16,976 nucleotides of DNA from Candidatus Methanophagales archaeon ANME-1-THS (GTDB taxonomy: Archaea; Halobacteriota; Syntropharchaeia; Alkanophagales; Methanospirareceae): the NCBI GenBank assembly GCA_004212135.1, contig RXIE01000108.1, positions 1 to 16,976 on the forward strand, read 5' to 3'. Within the stretch, counting starts at the first letter, position 1. The number at the start of each line of letters is the position of its first letter. Of the stretch, positions 1 to 6,570 are shown piece by piece. A program made the position numbers and the translations under genes. The notes beneath the pieces are model-generated. The model searched no databases. It saw only the letters and a program-made list of their open reading frames with translations, and had not been told where the DNA came from.

Positions 1-1512
1 ACTTATTGCCTGGGTCTTCACTCTGAGTGGCTCGATGACACCTGCCTTGAGCATGTCTGTCGGCTCTCCCTTGAAGACATCCAACCCAGCACTCTTGTTC
101 CCTTTTTCATGAGCCGAGCGAAGTGCCACGAGCATATCGATGGGGTCCAAGCCCGCATTCTCGGCAAGTGACCGCGGAATAGCCTCGATCGCATCTGCAA
201 AAGCCTGTATCGCGAGTTGTTCCCGGCCTCCGACGCTTGCTGCATAATCCCGCAGCTTGAGTGCCAGTTCTATCTCCGTTGCTCCTCCTCCGGGTACGTA
301 CTTGCCATCCTCCATAGCAACACCCACGACGCGGAGTGCGTCATTCATCCCTCGTTCCAGCTCGTCCACCACATGCTCCGTTCCGCCTCTGAGCAGTATG
401 GAGATCGCTTTCGGATTCTTGCAATCCTCGACGAAGATCATCTCCTCACCGCCGATCTTCCGTTCCTCCACGAGCCCTGCATAGCCGAGATCCTCAGGCC
501 TGACCTCTTCCAAGCTCGTCAGTATCTTCCCGCCAGTTGCACCTGCCAGCTTCTTCATATCACTTTCTTTTATTCTCCTCACGGCGACGATCCCCTTCTT
601 CGCGAGGTAATGCTGCGCCAGGTCATCGATCCCTTTCTGGCAGAAGAGCACATTGGCACCACTCGATGCTACCTTATCCACCATCTCCTTCAGCATCCGC
701 TCCTCCTCTTCCAGGAAAGATTTTAACTGCTCTGGTGCGGTAATCTCTATCTTTGCATCCACTTCGGTCTTCTCGATCTCCAAAGCCGCATTGATCAGCG
801 CGATCTTTGCATTCTTCACGGTCTTCGGCATTCCGGGGTGCACACGCTCCTTGTCGATGACCATGCCTTTGATCAACTTTGTATCTTCCGTGCTGCCGCC
901 CATCTTCTTCTCCAGCTTTATATGGTCCATGTCTATCTTCTTCACGCCCTTTTCCGCGATCGTTTTCACCGCATCTACTGCGAGGTCGCTCAGCAGCTCT
1001 TTTGCAATCCCTGCACCTTTTCCGGTGAGCGAGGTCGTCGCGATCTTCTTGAGGGTCTCTTTATCTTCGGGCTTGACATCGACTGCGATCTCTTTTAAAA
1101 TCTCATATGCCTTTTCGGCCGCTAACCGATACCCGGTAGCGATCAGCGTTGGATGTACCTCCTGTTCCAAGAGGTCTTCCGCTTTTTTCAGGAGCTCGCC
1201 TGCTATAACGACTGCAGTCGTCGTTCCGTCGCCCACCTCTTCATCCTGCGTCTTCGCGATCTCGACCATCATCTTCGCCGCGGGGTGCTCGATATCCATC
1301 TCCTTCAATATCGTTGCGCCATCGTTTGTTATGACCACATCGCCCATTGAATCCACCAACATCTTATCCATTCCCTTGGGTCCGAGTGTAGACCGTACCG
1401 CATTGGCAACCGTCTTCGCTGCGAGGATGTTCCTGCTCTGCGCATCCCTTCCCCGTGTCCGCTCGCTTCCCTCTCTCAATATCAAAACTGGTGTTCCACC
1501 TAATTGTGCCAT
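1..1512 (-). CDS. ths: Thermosome (group II chaperonin) subunit, C-terminus outside window
   Basis: Cytosolic ATP-driven protein-folding chamber subunit of the archaeal TCP-1/thermosome family. Reading the complement from the ATG at 1512, 504 codons stay open to the window edge. Visible signatures are LGPKGMDKM (residues 43-51), the NDG nucleotide motif (63-65), the ATPase motif GDGTTT (94-99), and the late VPGGGA motif near residue 406 followed by AENAGLDPID. The frame ends in the usual EPLRVKTQAIS region, so about 40-50 residues and the stop codon lie beyond base 1. A GAGGTGG ribosome-binding site sits about 7 nt before the ATG, with a TATA box at 1547-1556. The gene is divergent from the DUF61 gene. 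Family identity is certain. Whether it is an alpha or beta paralogue cannot be told from this window. Confidence 0.96.
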   Translation of the reverse strand, partial: MAQLGGTPVLILREGSERTRGRDAQSRNILAAKTVANAVRSTLGPKGMDKMLVDSMGDVVITNDGATILKEMDIEHPAAKMMVEIAKTQDEEVGDGTTTAVVIAGELLKKAEDLLEQEVHPTLIATGYRLAAEKAYEILKEIAVDVKPEDKETLKKIATTSLTGKGAGIAKELLSDLAVDAVKTIAEKGVKKIDMDHIKLEKKMGGSTEDTKLIKGMVIDKERVHPGMPKTVKNAKIALINAALEIEKTEVDAKIEITAPEQLKSFLEEEERMLKEMVDKVASSGANVLFCQKGIDDLAQHYLAKKGIVAVRRIKESDMKKLAGATGGKILTSLEEVRPEDLGYAGLVEERKIGGEEMIFVEDCKNPKAISILLRGGTEHVVDELERGMNDALRVVGVAMEDGKYVPGGGATEIELALKLRDYAASVGGREQLAIQAFADAIEAIPRSLAENAGLDPIDMLVALRSAHEKGNKSAGLDVFKGEPTDMLKAGVIEPLRVKTQAIS

Positions 1513-1546
1513 TGTGTACCACCTCTGATTCTCTATATCTATGCTT

Positions 1547-1556
1547 CTATATAAAG
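1547..1556 (-). promoter_or_regulatory. TATA box of the thermosome gene
   Basis: On the complement this reads CTTTATATAG, a good archaeal box A. Its centre is about 39 nt upstream of the ATG at 1512, so transcription would start near 1525, just before the GAGGTGG ribosome-binding site at 1519-1525. Seen by position and sequence only. Confidence 0.6.
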
Positions 1557-1566
1557 CTTGTTCGGC

Positions 1567-1576
1567 CTTTATAAGG
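1567..1576 (+). promoter_or_regulatory. TATA box of the DUF61 gene
   Basis: The sequence CCTTTATAAG lies about 31 nt upstream of the ATG at 1603. That spacing places the transcription start at or a few bases before the start codon, consistent with a leaderless mRNA. No Shine-Dalgarno sequence is seen before this start. The box lies about 20 bp from the oppositely oriented thermosome TATA box, so the two pre-initiation complexes may compete. Confidence 0.5.
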
Positions 1577-1602
1577 GGCAATGTCATCCTCTACCATAAC
1601 CG

Positions 1603-2061
1603 ATGATGAAGGGCACGTTCGACGAGAAACTCTTCGTGAAGGTGATGAAAGCACTCAACAAGCATTTGCCTGCCGAACGAAAGACCCTTTTTGAATTGCT
1701 CAATGAGGAAAAGCCGGTCGTACAGGGAAGAGATCAGTCTATCCATCGGATAAAAAGGGAAGAACTTAAAGAGCTCGCACGACTCATCCCAAAGGAGGAG
1801 TATAAAAATTTGAAACTGCCGATTTACATCGAATTAACGCCCGATTATGGCCGGGGGATAGCCCGGATACATGGCACGCTGGAGTGCGAGATCGTCAAGC
1901 GGATAGTAGGGGACCTGAAGGAGCAGCGCAGCGGTATGGGTGAGGATCGCATACGCGGTGATGAACTGTTCATTTATCGAGCGGATGTGCGGGCCTTGAG
2001 ACGCAAATTGCCCACCACGACTGAATATGCGTTCTTTTCTACGACCGCCTTTCAGGTATAA
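1603..2061 (+). CDS. DUF61 / UPF0216 family protein
   Basis: An archaeal conserved protein of unknown function, 152 residues, about the usual length for DUF61 (UPF0216). Recognised by the N-terminal LNKHLPAERKTL stretch (residues 18-29), the central LPIYIELTPDYGRGIARI block (residues 67-84), and the C-terminal VRALRRKLPTTTEYAFF (about 128-144). The protein is soluble and charged, with no membrane segment or signal peptide. Two ATG codons are adjacent (1603 and 1606). The first is used here because it lies at the expected distance from a TATA box for a leaderless transcript. It is divergent from the thermosome gene, which gives no functional clue. I know of no experimentally assigned role for this family. 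Confidence 0.88.
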   Translation: MMKGTFDEKLFVKVMKALNKHLPAERKTLFELLNEEKPVVQGRDQSIHRIKREELKELARLIPKEEYKNLKLPIYIELTPDYGRGIARIHGTLECEIVKRIVGDLKEQRSGMGEDRIRGDELFIYRADVRALRRKLPTTTEYAFFSTTAFQV

Positions 2062-2113
2062 GCCTGCATCGCCTCGCGGCGGGCAAAGGCGGGCAACCAG
2101 CAATTGGCAGGCT
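2061..2113. repeat. Inverted repeat enclosing a tandem 9-bp repeat
   Basis: Arms AGCCTGC (2061-2067) and GCAGGCT (2107-2113) are exact inverted copies starting at the last base of the DUF61 stop codon. Between them GGCGGGCAA occurs twice (2078-2086 and 2088-2096), one base apart. The segment is markedly GC-rich in an otherwise AT-rich intergenic gap. It could be a transcription-ending hairpin with a long loop or a degenerate small repeat element. No T-run follows. Confidence 0.35.
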
Positions 2114-2130
2114 GAGCACTGTTCTCATAA

Positions 2131-2140
2131 CTTTAAATAG
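2131..2140 (+). promoter_or_regulatory. TATA box of the SpoIIM-family gene
   Basis: The sequence CTTTAAATAG is centred about 34 nt upstream of the ATG at 2170, predicting a start of transcription near 2162 and a very short leader. No clear Shine-Dalgarno sequence lies between the box and the start codon. Confidence 0.5.
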
Positions 2141-2169
2141 ATCAAACTTCAAACTCCTCACACCCAAAG

Positions 2170-2754
2170 ATGGAAGAAGAAGTCGTGCTGCGTGACTATC
2201 TCTATTCTCTTCGGTTTTATATCCTGTTTGTCTCGTTCCTCTTCATGTGCGCTATTGTCCTCGGGTACATCGGGCTCTTTAACGAGGTATTTAGTGTGTC
2301 ATTCGAATGGATCCAGGAGCTCAGTGAGAATGTAAAAGATCTCACCGGCTCTTATCCACTCTGGATTTCTTTCACAGCCTTTTTTATCGTGATATTCCTG
2401 AATAACGCCTTCACGTGTTTTCTCAACATCATAACGGGACCGCTCATGGGCATCTTCCCGCTCTTTTCCGCCATGATTAATGGCGGTTTACTCGGCTGGG
2501 TCGTCCATGAGGAGGGTTTGGCTGTCTTTGGTGCGATAGCGCCACATGGAATGTTTGAGCTCCCCGCATATGTGCTCAGTGTGGCTATTGGCTTGAGGGT
2601 GGCACGAGAAGTGTTGAAACGAAGGGAAGAGCGGCGGTTAAAGATGACGGTGAGGGAAGGTTTGTGGGTATACCTCGCCCTGATTGTGCCGCTCCTTATC
2701 GTTGCGGCGCTCATTGAATCGGCATTGATTGTTGCAACACTTTTTCTTTTTTAA
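2170..2754 (+). CDS. SpoIIM-family (DUF95) integral membrane protein
   Basis: A 194-residue membrane protein of the stage II sporulation protein M/DUF95 family. Archaeal members are not sporulation proteins and their role is unknown. Hydrophobic segments lie at roughly residues 17-37, 62-88, 90-112, 116-144 and 164-194. Family marks are the paired Asn in FLNNAF (78-79), the ING turn (103-105) with following glycines, and the strongly conserved APHGMFELPA (124-133) inside a membrane segment. The basic stretch KRREERRLK (150-158) is a likely cytoplasmic loop by the positive-inside rule. The gene appears monocistronic, with its own TATA box and about 100 AT-rich bases downstream. The very hydrophobic C-terminus ends in LFLF. 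Confidence 0.85.
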   Translation: MEEEVVLRDYLYSLRFYILFVSFLFMCAIVLGYIGLFNEVFSVSFEWIQELSENVKDLTGSYPLWISFTAFFIVIFLNNAFTCFLNIITGPLMGIFPLFSAMINGGLLGWVVHEEGLAVFGAIAPHGMFELPAYVLSVAIGLRVAREVLKRREERRLKMTVREGLWVYLALIVPLLIVAALIESALIVATLFLF

Positions 2755-2805
2755 CAAGAAAACCTGAGCTCAAAGAAAAACTAAGAAAAGATTTTTGCTG
2801 AGAGA

Positions 2806-2847
2806 GAAAATATACGTTTCTTTGATCAAACTTTCTTTTAAAGAAAG
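2806..2847 (+). promoter_or_regulatory. Promoter with two abutting palindromes before the MBL-fold gene
   Basis: A TATA-like GAAAATATAC (2806-2815) is followed by the perfect 10-bp palindrome TTTGATCAAA (2821-2830). Immediately after it comes the 7-bp inverted repeat CTTTCTT-TTA-AAGAAAG (2831-2847). The second palindrome spans the transcription start predicted from the TATA box (about 2836) and ends 8 bp before the ATG. This is the geometry of a repressor operator. Its AT-richness means chance cannot be excluded. Confidence 0.4.
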
Positions 2848-2855
2848 GTTGAAAC

Positions 2856-3521
2856 ATGAGACTTCAAGATGGGATATATTGGTATAGCGAGAAGGGATAC
2901 TTTGATGCGAACACGTATATCATAGCGGATGAACGCACCGTGCTCATCGATCCGGGGTTGGAACGATACCTTACGCTCCGGCTCAAAGAGATGCGGGAGG
3001 ATGGGATCGATCCGAAGGAGGTCGATGTGATCATGGTCACGCACCTTCATCCTGACCATTGTGGGGCAACCGCGGCGCTTAAGGAGGTCTCAGGTGCCCA
3101 AGTTGCACTCCATCCGTCTCAACGTGCATATCTCGATCGTATGGCTGAGGATGTGCCGAAACTCTTCGGCATGGGCATTGCACCTCGCTTCGTCCAGGAT
3201 GTTCTGCTCGGGGCGCGGTTGAGTATAGGAACGATGGATTTAGAAGTAGTACATACCCCCGGGCATTCGCCCTGCAGCATATCCGTTTACGAGGCTGAAA
3301 GAAGGATTCTGATCTGTGGTGATCTGGTCTTTGAAAAGGGAGTAGGAAGAACGGATTTGCCATTTGGTGATGCCGAAGAGCTGAAAAATTCACTCGAGTT
3401 CGTCTCAGAGCTGGATACCGAACTGCTGTTGCCGGGTCATGGAGCGCCGATCGAGGGCTCAGGTAATGTCAAACGGAATTATGAGTTTATAAAAAGAGTT
3501 TACTTCAACCCGCTTTTTTAG
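2856..3521 (+). CDS. Metallo-beta-lactamase-fold hydrolase (glyoxalase II-like)
   Basis: A 221-residue cytosolic metallo-hydrolase. The metal-binding motif THLHPDH gives H63, H65, D67 and H68. Further ligands are H137 (TPGHSP), the bridging D156 (ICGDLVF) and H195 (LPGHG), so the full dinuclear site of the glyoxalase II/MBL superfamily is present. The N-terminal NTYII and LIDPGLE strands are typical. Substrate cannot be assigned from sequence: hydroxyacylglutathione-type thioesterase activity is unlikely in an archaeon without glutathione, so another thioester or ester is more probable. No rubredoxin or flavodoxin domain follows, so it is not a flavodiiron protein. It stands alone, convergent with mfnA, behind an operator-like promoter. 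Confidence 0.88.
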   Translation: MRLQDGIYWYSEKGYFDANTYIIADERTVLIDPGLERYLTLRLKEMREDGIDPKEVDVIMVTHLHPDHCGATAALKEVSGAQVALHPSQRAYLDRMAEDVPKLFGMGIAPRFVQDVLLGARLSIGTMDLEVVHTPGHSPCSISVYEAERRILICGDLVFEKGVGRTDLPFGDAEELKNSLEFVSELDTELLLPGHGAPIEGSGNVKRNYEFIKRVYFNPLF

Positions 3522-3554
3522 CAGAAGGTCTGTACATGCTTGAACGTGAACCGA

Positions 3555-4691
3555 CTACCGCACCTCCTTGAGGTCTTCCGCAAATGCATGCACCGTTTCC
3601 TCATCGATATGCGGCATGATTACTAATCGAAGCGCTTTTGGCTTCCTTGTTACAGAGACGCGCCATTTCCTCTTGGCTAACGCGTTCGCTACCCGTTCCA
3701 CCTCGGCCTCCGGTAAATCCAGGGCTACAACGTTCATGACGGGTTCTATCACGGGTGAAATGCCCATCTCCGTTCCACGCTCGACTAATAACCGGGTGAG
3801 CCTCATGCATTCCCCCACAATCTTTTTCAGTCCTTCTCTCCCCAGGTATTTGAGCACCGCATACGTCGCGGCGGTGGCTGCACCACTTCGCGTCCCCGTC
3901 AAGGAATACTGTTCCTTCGTCGTCAGGTACGGTGTGGGCACCCTTAACTCCTCCAGATACGACTTCTCTCGAAACAAAAGACATCCCGCGGGAATCGTAC
4001 TCATGCCCATCTTATGCGGGTCAGCCGAAATTGCACTCACGCCGCTGAGCGAGAAATCAAAGTCGTAGTGCGCCTCAAGAAATGGGATCACAAAACCGCC
4101 AAAAGCCGCGTCGACGAATAAGAACAGATCTTTTTCGGTTGCGAGCTCAGAAAGCTCCTTTATTGGGTCTATCTGCCCGAACTCAGTCGTTCCTGCTATT
4201 CCCACCAATCCGATCGTGCGGTCATCGATCAGCTCTTCGACTGAATTCACATCCACTCTGAGCTCCTCATCAAGGGATGCTTTTTTCACGTCTATGCTGA
4301 GAATATCCGCGATCTTATCAAATGAGAAATGGGCTGTCTCGGGCACGATTATGTTCATATCTCGCATGCCTTCCCTCTTTTTTCTGTTTCTTACCGCTCT
4401 TATTGCCTGGATATTCGATTCCGTGCCACCGGTCGAGATATAGCCACAGGCGTCCTCAGCACCCAGCAGTGCGCCCACCATCTGGATCACTTTATCCTCC
4501 ATCTCTTTTGTCCCCGGGAACAGACCAGAATCACCCAGATTGGATTCCAGAAACATCATATGTGCATAGACTGCTATTTCATGTGGATAGGTGCACATCG
4601 AACTCAAGATCCGGTGATAAGCTAAATCAGCCAGCTTCTTTTCCTGGAGTAACGACTCGATCGCTTCCCTGCTCATACCCCGTTCTTCCAT
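3555..4691 (-). CDS. mfnA: L-tyrosine/L-aspartate decarboxylase MfnA
   Basis: A PLP-dependent group II decarboxylase. In methanogens MfnA makes tyramine for methanofuran; in some archaea it also or instead makes beta-alanine from aspartate for coenzyme A. Numbered from the upstream ATG at 4697, visible marks are SNLGDSGLFPGT (52-63), the STGGTESN loop (88-95), VDAAFGG (195-201) and the PLP-lysine motif ADPHKMG (K229). The full frame is 380 residues, normal for MfnA. Start choice: GGAGG (complement of 4701-4705) lies only 3 nt from the ATG at 4697 but 9 nt from the in-frame ATG at 4691, so 4691 (378 residues) is preferred. A TATA box lies at 4726-4736. Tyrosine versus aspartate preference is not readable here. 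Confidence 0.93.
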   Translation of the reverse strand: MEERGMSREAIESLLQEKKLADLAYHRILSSMCTYPHEIAVYAHMMFLESNLGDSGLFPGTKEMEDKVIQMVGALLGAEDACGYISTGGTESNIQAIRAVRNRKKREGMRDMNIIVPETAHFSFDKIADILSIDVKKASLDEELRVDVNSVEELIDDRTIGLVGIAGTTEFGQIDPIKELSELATEKDLFLFVDAAFGGFVIPFLEAHYDFDFSLSGVSAISADPHKMGMSTIPAGCLLFREKSYLEELRVPTPYLTTKEQYSLTGTRSGAATAATYAVLKYLGREGLKKIVGECMRLTRLLVERGTEMGISPVIEPVMNVVALDLPEAEVERVANALAKRKWRVSVTRKPKALRLVIMPHIDEETVHAFAEDLKEVR

Positions 4692-4723
4692 CTCCATCCC
4701 CCTCCGTATATATCCTATAGCCT

Positions 4724-4736
4724 CTTAATATTTATG
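4724..4736. promoter_or_regulatory. Shared divergent promoter core of mfnA and the DUF169 gene
   Basis: The stretch CTTAATATTTATG reads as a TATA box on both strands: TTAATATTTA on + and CATAAATATTA on the complement. It sits about 40 nt from the mfnA start and about 45 nt from the DUF169 start. Each gene has a purine-rich Shine-Dalgarno sequence between the box and its start. One core therefore probably drives both genes. Confidence 0.45.
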
Positions 4737-4774
4737 CGAAACCAGCGTCTGGTTGGTTAAAGGAGATGGTATAC

Positions 4775-5497
4775 ATGGACGACTTTATTAGCCAGGTTAC
4801 TGCTATCACGGCTGCTTTAGGGCTGGAAAAGGAGCCTGTAGGCGTAAAATACACGAATGAAGACCCAACCGTGGCGGTCGAAGAAGGTGCCCATACGGTC
4901 TGTGGCGCAATACTGAGGGCAGCGGAAGGGAACGTGATACTCCTTTCTGAAGATCATTGTGCCTGTTCAGGCGGGAAGAGCCATCTTGGCCTTACCCTGA
5001 GGGGTGAGATACCCTGGAAGATGCTTGTTGAGGGCGAAAAGCTCTGGATCGATGTTAAAGCCGCGATACGGTCAAATGCAGAGGTTGAGAAGATTGCGCG
5101 ACCGCCGTACGGTCTTTCGAAGAAGATCTATCTCTATCCAGTAAGAAAAGCGCTCTTTCAGCCTGATCTCGTGCTCATGCTGGTGAAGCCCGAACAGGCC
5201 TCGAGGCTCATCACCTTAAACCAGTTCTGGGATGGCAAAACGCCCTCTCTGGAGATGCGCGGTCCGCTCTGCTGGAGCACGATCACGTACCCGCTTGTAT
5301 CCGGGAATTTCAACCTCTCGGTCGGGGACATCAGTGCACGGAGGATGGAACGGTGGGCTCCAGAGATATTGGTTGCCTCTCTCCCTTGGGAGCGGATACG
5401 AGGGATTGCCGAGGCGGTTGAGCTCAGTACCGCGGGAACCGCAGAACCCTCAGAGCAGTTCAAACGAATGACCGAGCGGATGAGATCAAGGAGATAG
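4775..5497 (+). CDS. DUF169 family protein
   Basis: A 240-residue soluble protein of the DUF169 (COG2043) family, widespread in archaea and anaerobic bacteria and without a firmly established function. Marks are the N-terminal EKEPVGVKY (18-26), CGAILRAAEGN (43-53) and EDHCACSGGKSHLGL (59-73). The three cysteines C43, C62 and C64 could bind a metal or cluster, which is inference. The second half contains KPEQASRL and the GPLCWSTI region usual for the family. Start choice: GGAG at 4762-4765 directly abuts the ATG at 4766, whereas the ATG at 4775 has a normal 9-nt spacing. It is divergent from mfnA, and its stop is 78 bp before PCNA, which has its own promoter. Confidence 0.85.
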   Translation: MDDFISQVTAITAALGLEKEPVGVKYTNEDPTVAVEEGAHTVCGAILRAAEGNVILLSEDHCACSGGKSHLGLTLRGEIPWKMLVEGEKLWIDVKAAIRSNAEVEKIARPPYGLSKKIYLYPVRKALFQPDLVLMLVKPEQASRLITLNQFWDGKTPSLEMRGPLCWSTITYPLVSGNFNLSVGDISARRMERWAPEILVASLPWERIRGIAEAVELSTAGTAEPSEQFKRMTERMRSRR

Positions 5498-5513
5498 AGG
5501 AGCGGGGAGATAG

Positions 5514-5523
5514 TTTAAATATA
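5514..5523 (+). promoter_or_regulatory. TATA box of the PCNA gene
   Basis: TTTAAATATA, with a second AT element TTTTATATTA at 5530-5539, precedes the PCNA start by about 40-60 nt. A GGGAGG Shine-Dalgarno sequence is at 5558-5563. The second element would give a start of transcription near 5560, too close to the Shine-Dalgarno, so the first is the better candidate. Confidence 0.45.
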
Positions 5524-5575
5524 CACGAGTTTTATATTATACGACATCATAGGAGATGGGAGGAAGTGAAACGAG

Positions 5576-6349
5576 ATGTTTACGGCTAAGATTGATGCGG
5601 GCGTGCTACGGGAATGTATAGAGGCGATTACCGCGGTAGTCGATGAAGGAAAGTTACGAATAACGGAGGAGGGATTAAAACTCCGCGCTGTTGACCCTGC
5701 AAATGTAGCTATGGTTACGTTTGAATTGCAGCGTGATGCGTTTGGTGATTTTCTTTTTAAGTCTGAATCAGGTGCGGGCGCCCCACCGGAATCCAAGGCT
5801 GCTACTGATGTCGGGATTGATTTCGTTAAGTTGCGTGGCATCCTTGAGATAGGGGGACGAGAGGAGGTCGATTTGAAACTGGATGAGCAGGCCCAGAAAT
5901 TATTCACCAAGATGGGCAGTCTCTCGTATACCATCTCATTGCTTGATCCCTCTTCGTTACGAAAAGAGCCCAAGGTTCCGGATCTCGAGTTCCCCATCCA
6001 GGTCATCATCGAAACCGAGGAGTTCAGACGAACGATACGTGCGGCCGAGAAGATCGGGGATCATATTGTGCTCGGTGTGGATGGCGAGGAGTTTTATATG
6101 GAAGTGGAAGGTGAGGTGGACAAACTGAGATTGGGGTTGAGGAAGGAGCAATTGATACATTTGACGCCCGGAACGCTTCATTCATTGTACTCACTGGACT
6201 ACATCTCGGCAATGAGCAAAGGAATGAGCCATGCGACGAACATAACGCTCAATCTGGGCAAGGATTATCCCTTACAAATCGAATTTGAAGTGGCTGAGGG
6301 TAAAGGGAAGGTGAGTTATCTGCTTGCCCCCCGAATAGAGTCTGAATAA
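5576..6349 (+). CDS. pcn: DNA polymerase sliding clamp (PCNA)
   Basis: Homotrimeric ring that tethers replicative polymerases, FEN1, ligase and other PIP-box proteins to DNA. The N-terminal FTAKIDAGVLRECIEAI, the RAVDPANVAMVTFEL block (37-51), the interdomain connecting loop around residues 118-136 and the C-terminal YLLAPRIE (about 248-255) are all diagnostic. Length is 257 residues, slightly longer than the usual archaeal 245-250. The extra length appears as a small Gly/Ala/Pro/Ser-rich insertion, SGAGAPPESKAATD (65-78), where other clamps have a short acidic turn. It is followed 221 bp later by the primase large subunit gene, a replication pairing also familiar from other euryarchaea. Confidence 0.97.
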   Translation: MFTAKIDAGVLRECIEAITAVVDEGKLRITEEGLKLRAVDPANVAMVTFELQRDAFGDFLFKSESGAGAPPESKAATDVGIDFVKLRGILEIGGREEVDLKLDEQAQKLFTKMGSLSYTISLLDPSSLRKEPKVPDLEFPIQVIIETEEFRRTIRAAEKIGDHIVLGVDGEEFYMEVEGEVDKLRLGLRKEQLIHLTPGTLHSLYSLDYISAMSKGMSHATNITLNLGKDYPLQIEFEVAEGKGKVSYLLAPRIESE

Positions 6350-6570
6350 GAGCAGCGAAGGGCTCAACGTTGGGTATTTTCTGGAACCAGAAAGAAAAAA
6401 GTCCCGCTACGTACGGTTATGCAGGCCTTGATTGAAAAATGCCTGGTTCGCCGTGCGGGCAATGAGCGGTTGCAGGGCATTGAGCCCCAAACGGCATACC
6501 TTATCTGCTCAGCTCACGCGCTTCCTGCCAAAACTATTTGATCTCACAGAACCAACCATACTCATTGGAA
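6350..6570 (+). other. PCNA-priL spacer containing an open frame of unknown status
   Basis: The frame of PCNA remains open after its TAA from 6350 to the TGA at 6539-6541. An internal ATG at 6419 would give a 40-residue basic peptide (MQALIEKCLVRRAGNERLQG and onward). It has no Shine-Dalgarno sequence and resembles no family I know. I found no zinc-ribbon cysteine pairs, so it is not a remnant of transcription factor S, a gene I associate with this neighbourhood in other euryarchaea. A weak AT element (AAACTATTTG, 6531-6540) lies at TATA distance from the priL ATG. Otherwise I see nothing in this stretch. Confidence 0.35.

Noticed and set aside
217..726. 169-codon + strand open frame
   Set aside because: Also antisense to the thermosome coding sequence, which continues in frame through the whole segment.
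653..1528. Long + strand open frame (291 codons) opposite the thermosome gene
   Set aside because: It is the antisense shadow of an unmistakable chaperonin gene; the translation is Ser/Phe/Ile-rich with no recognisable domain.
3601..3984. 127-codon - strand frame inside mfnA
   Set aside because: Out-of-frame shadow of mfnA, which has all catalytic motifs in the other frame.
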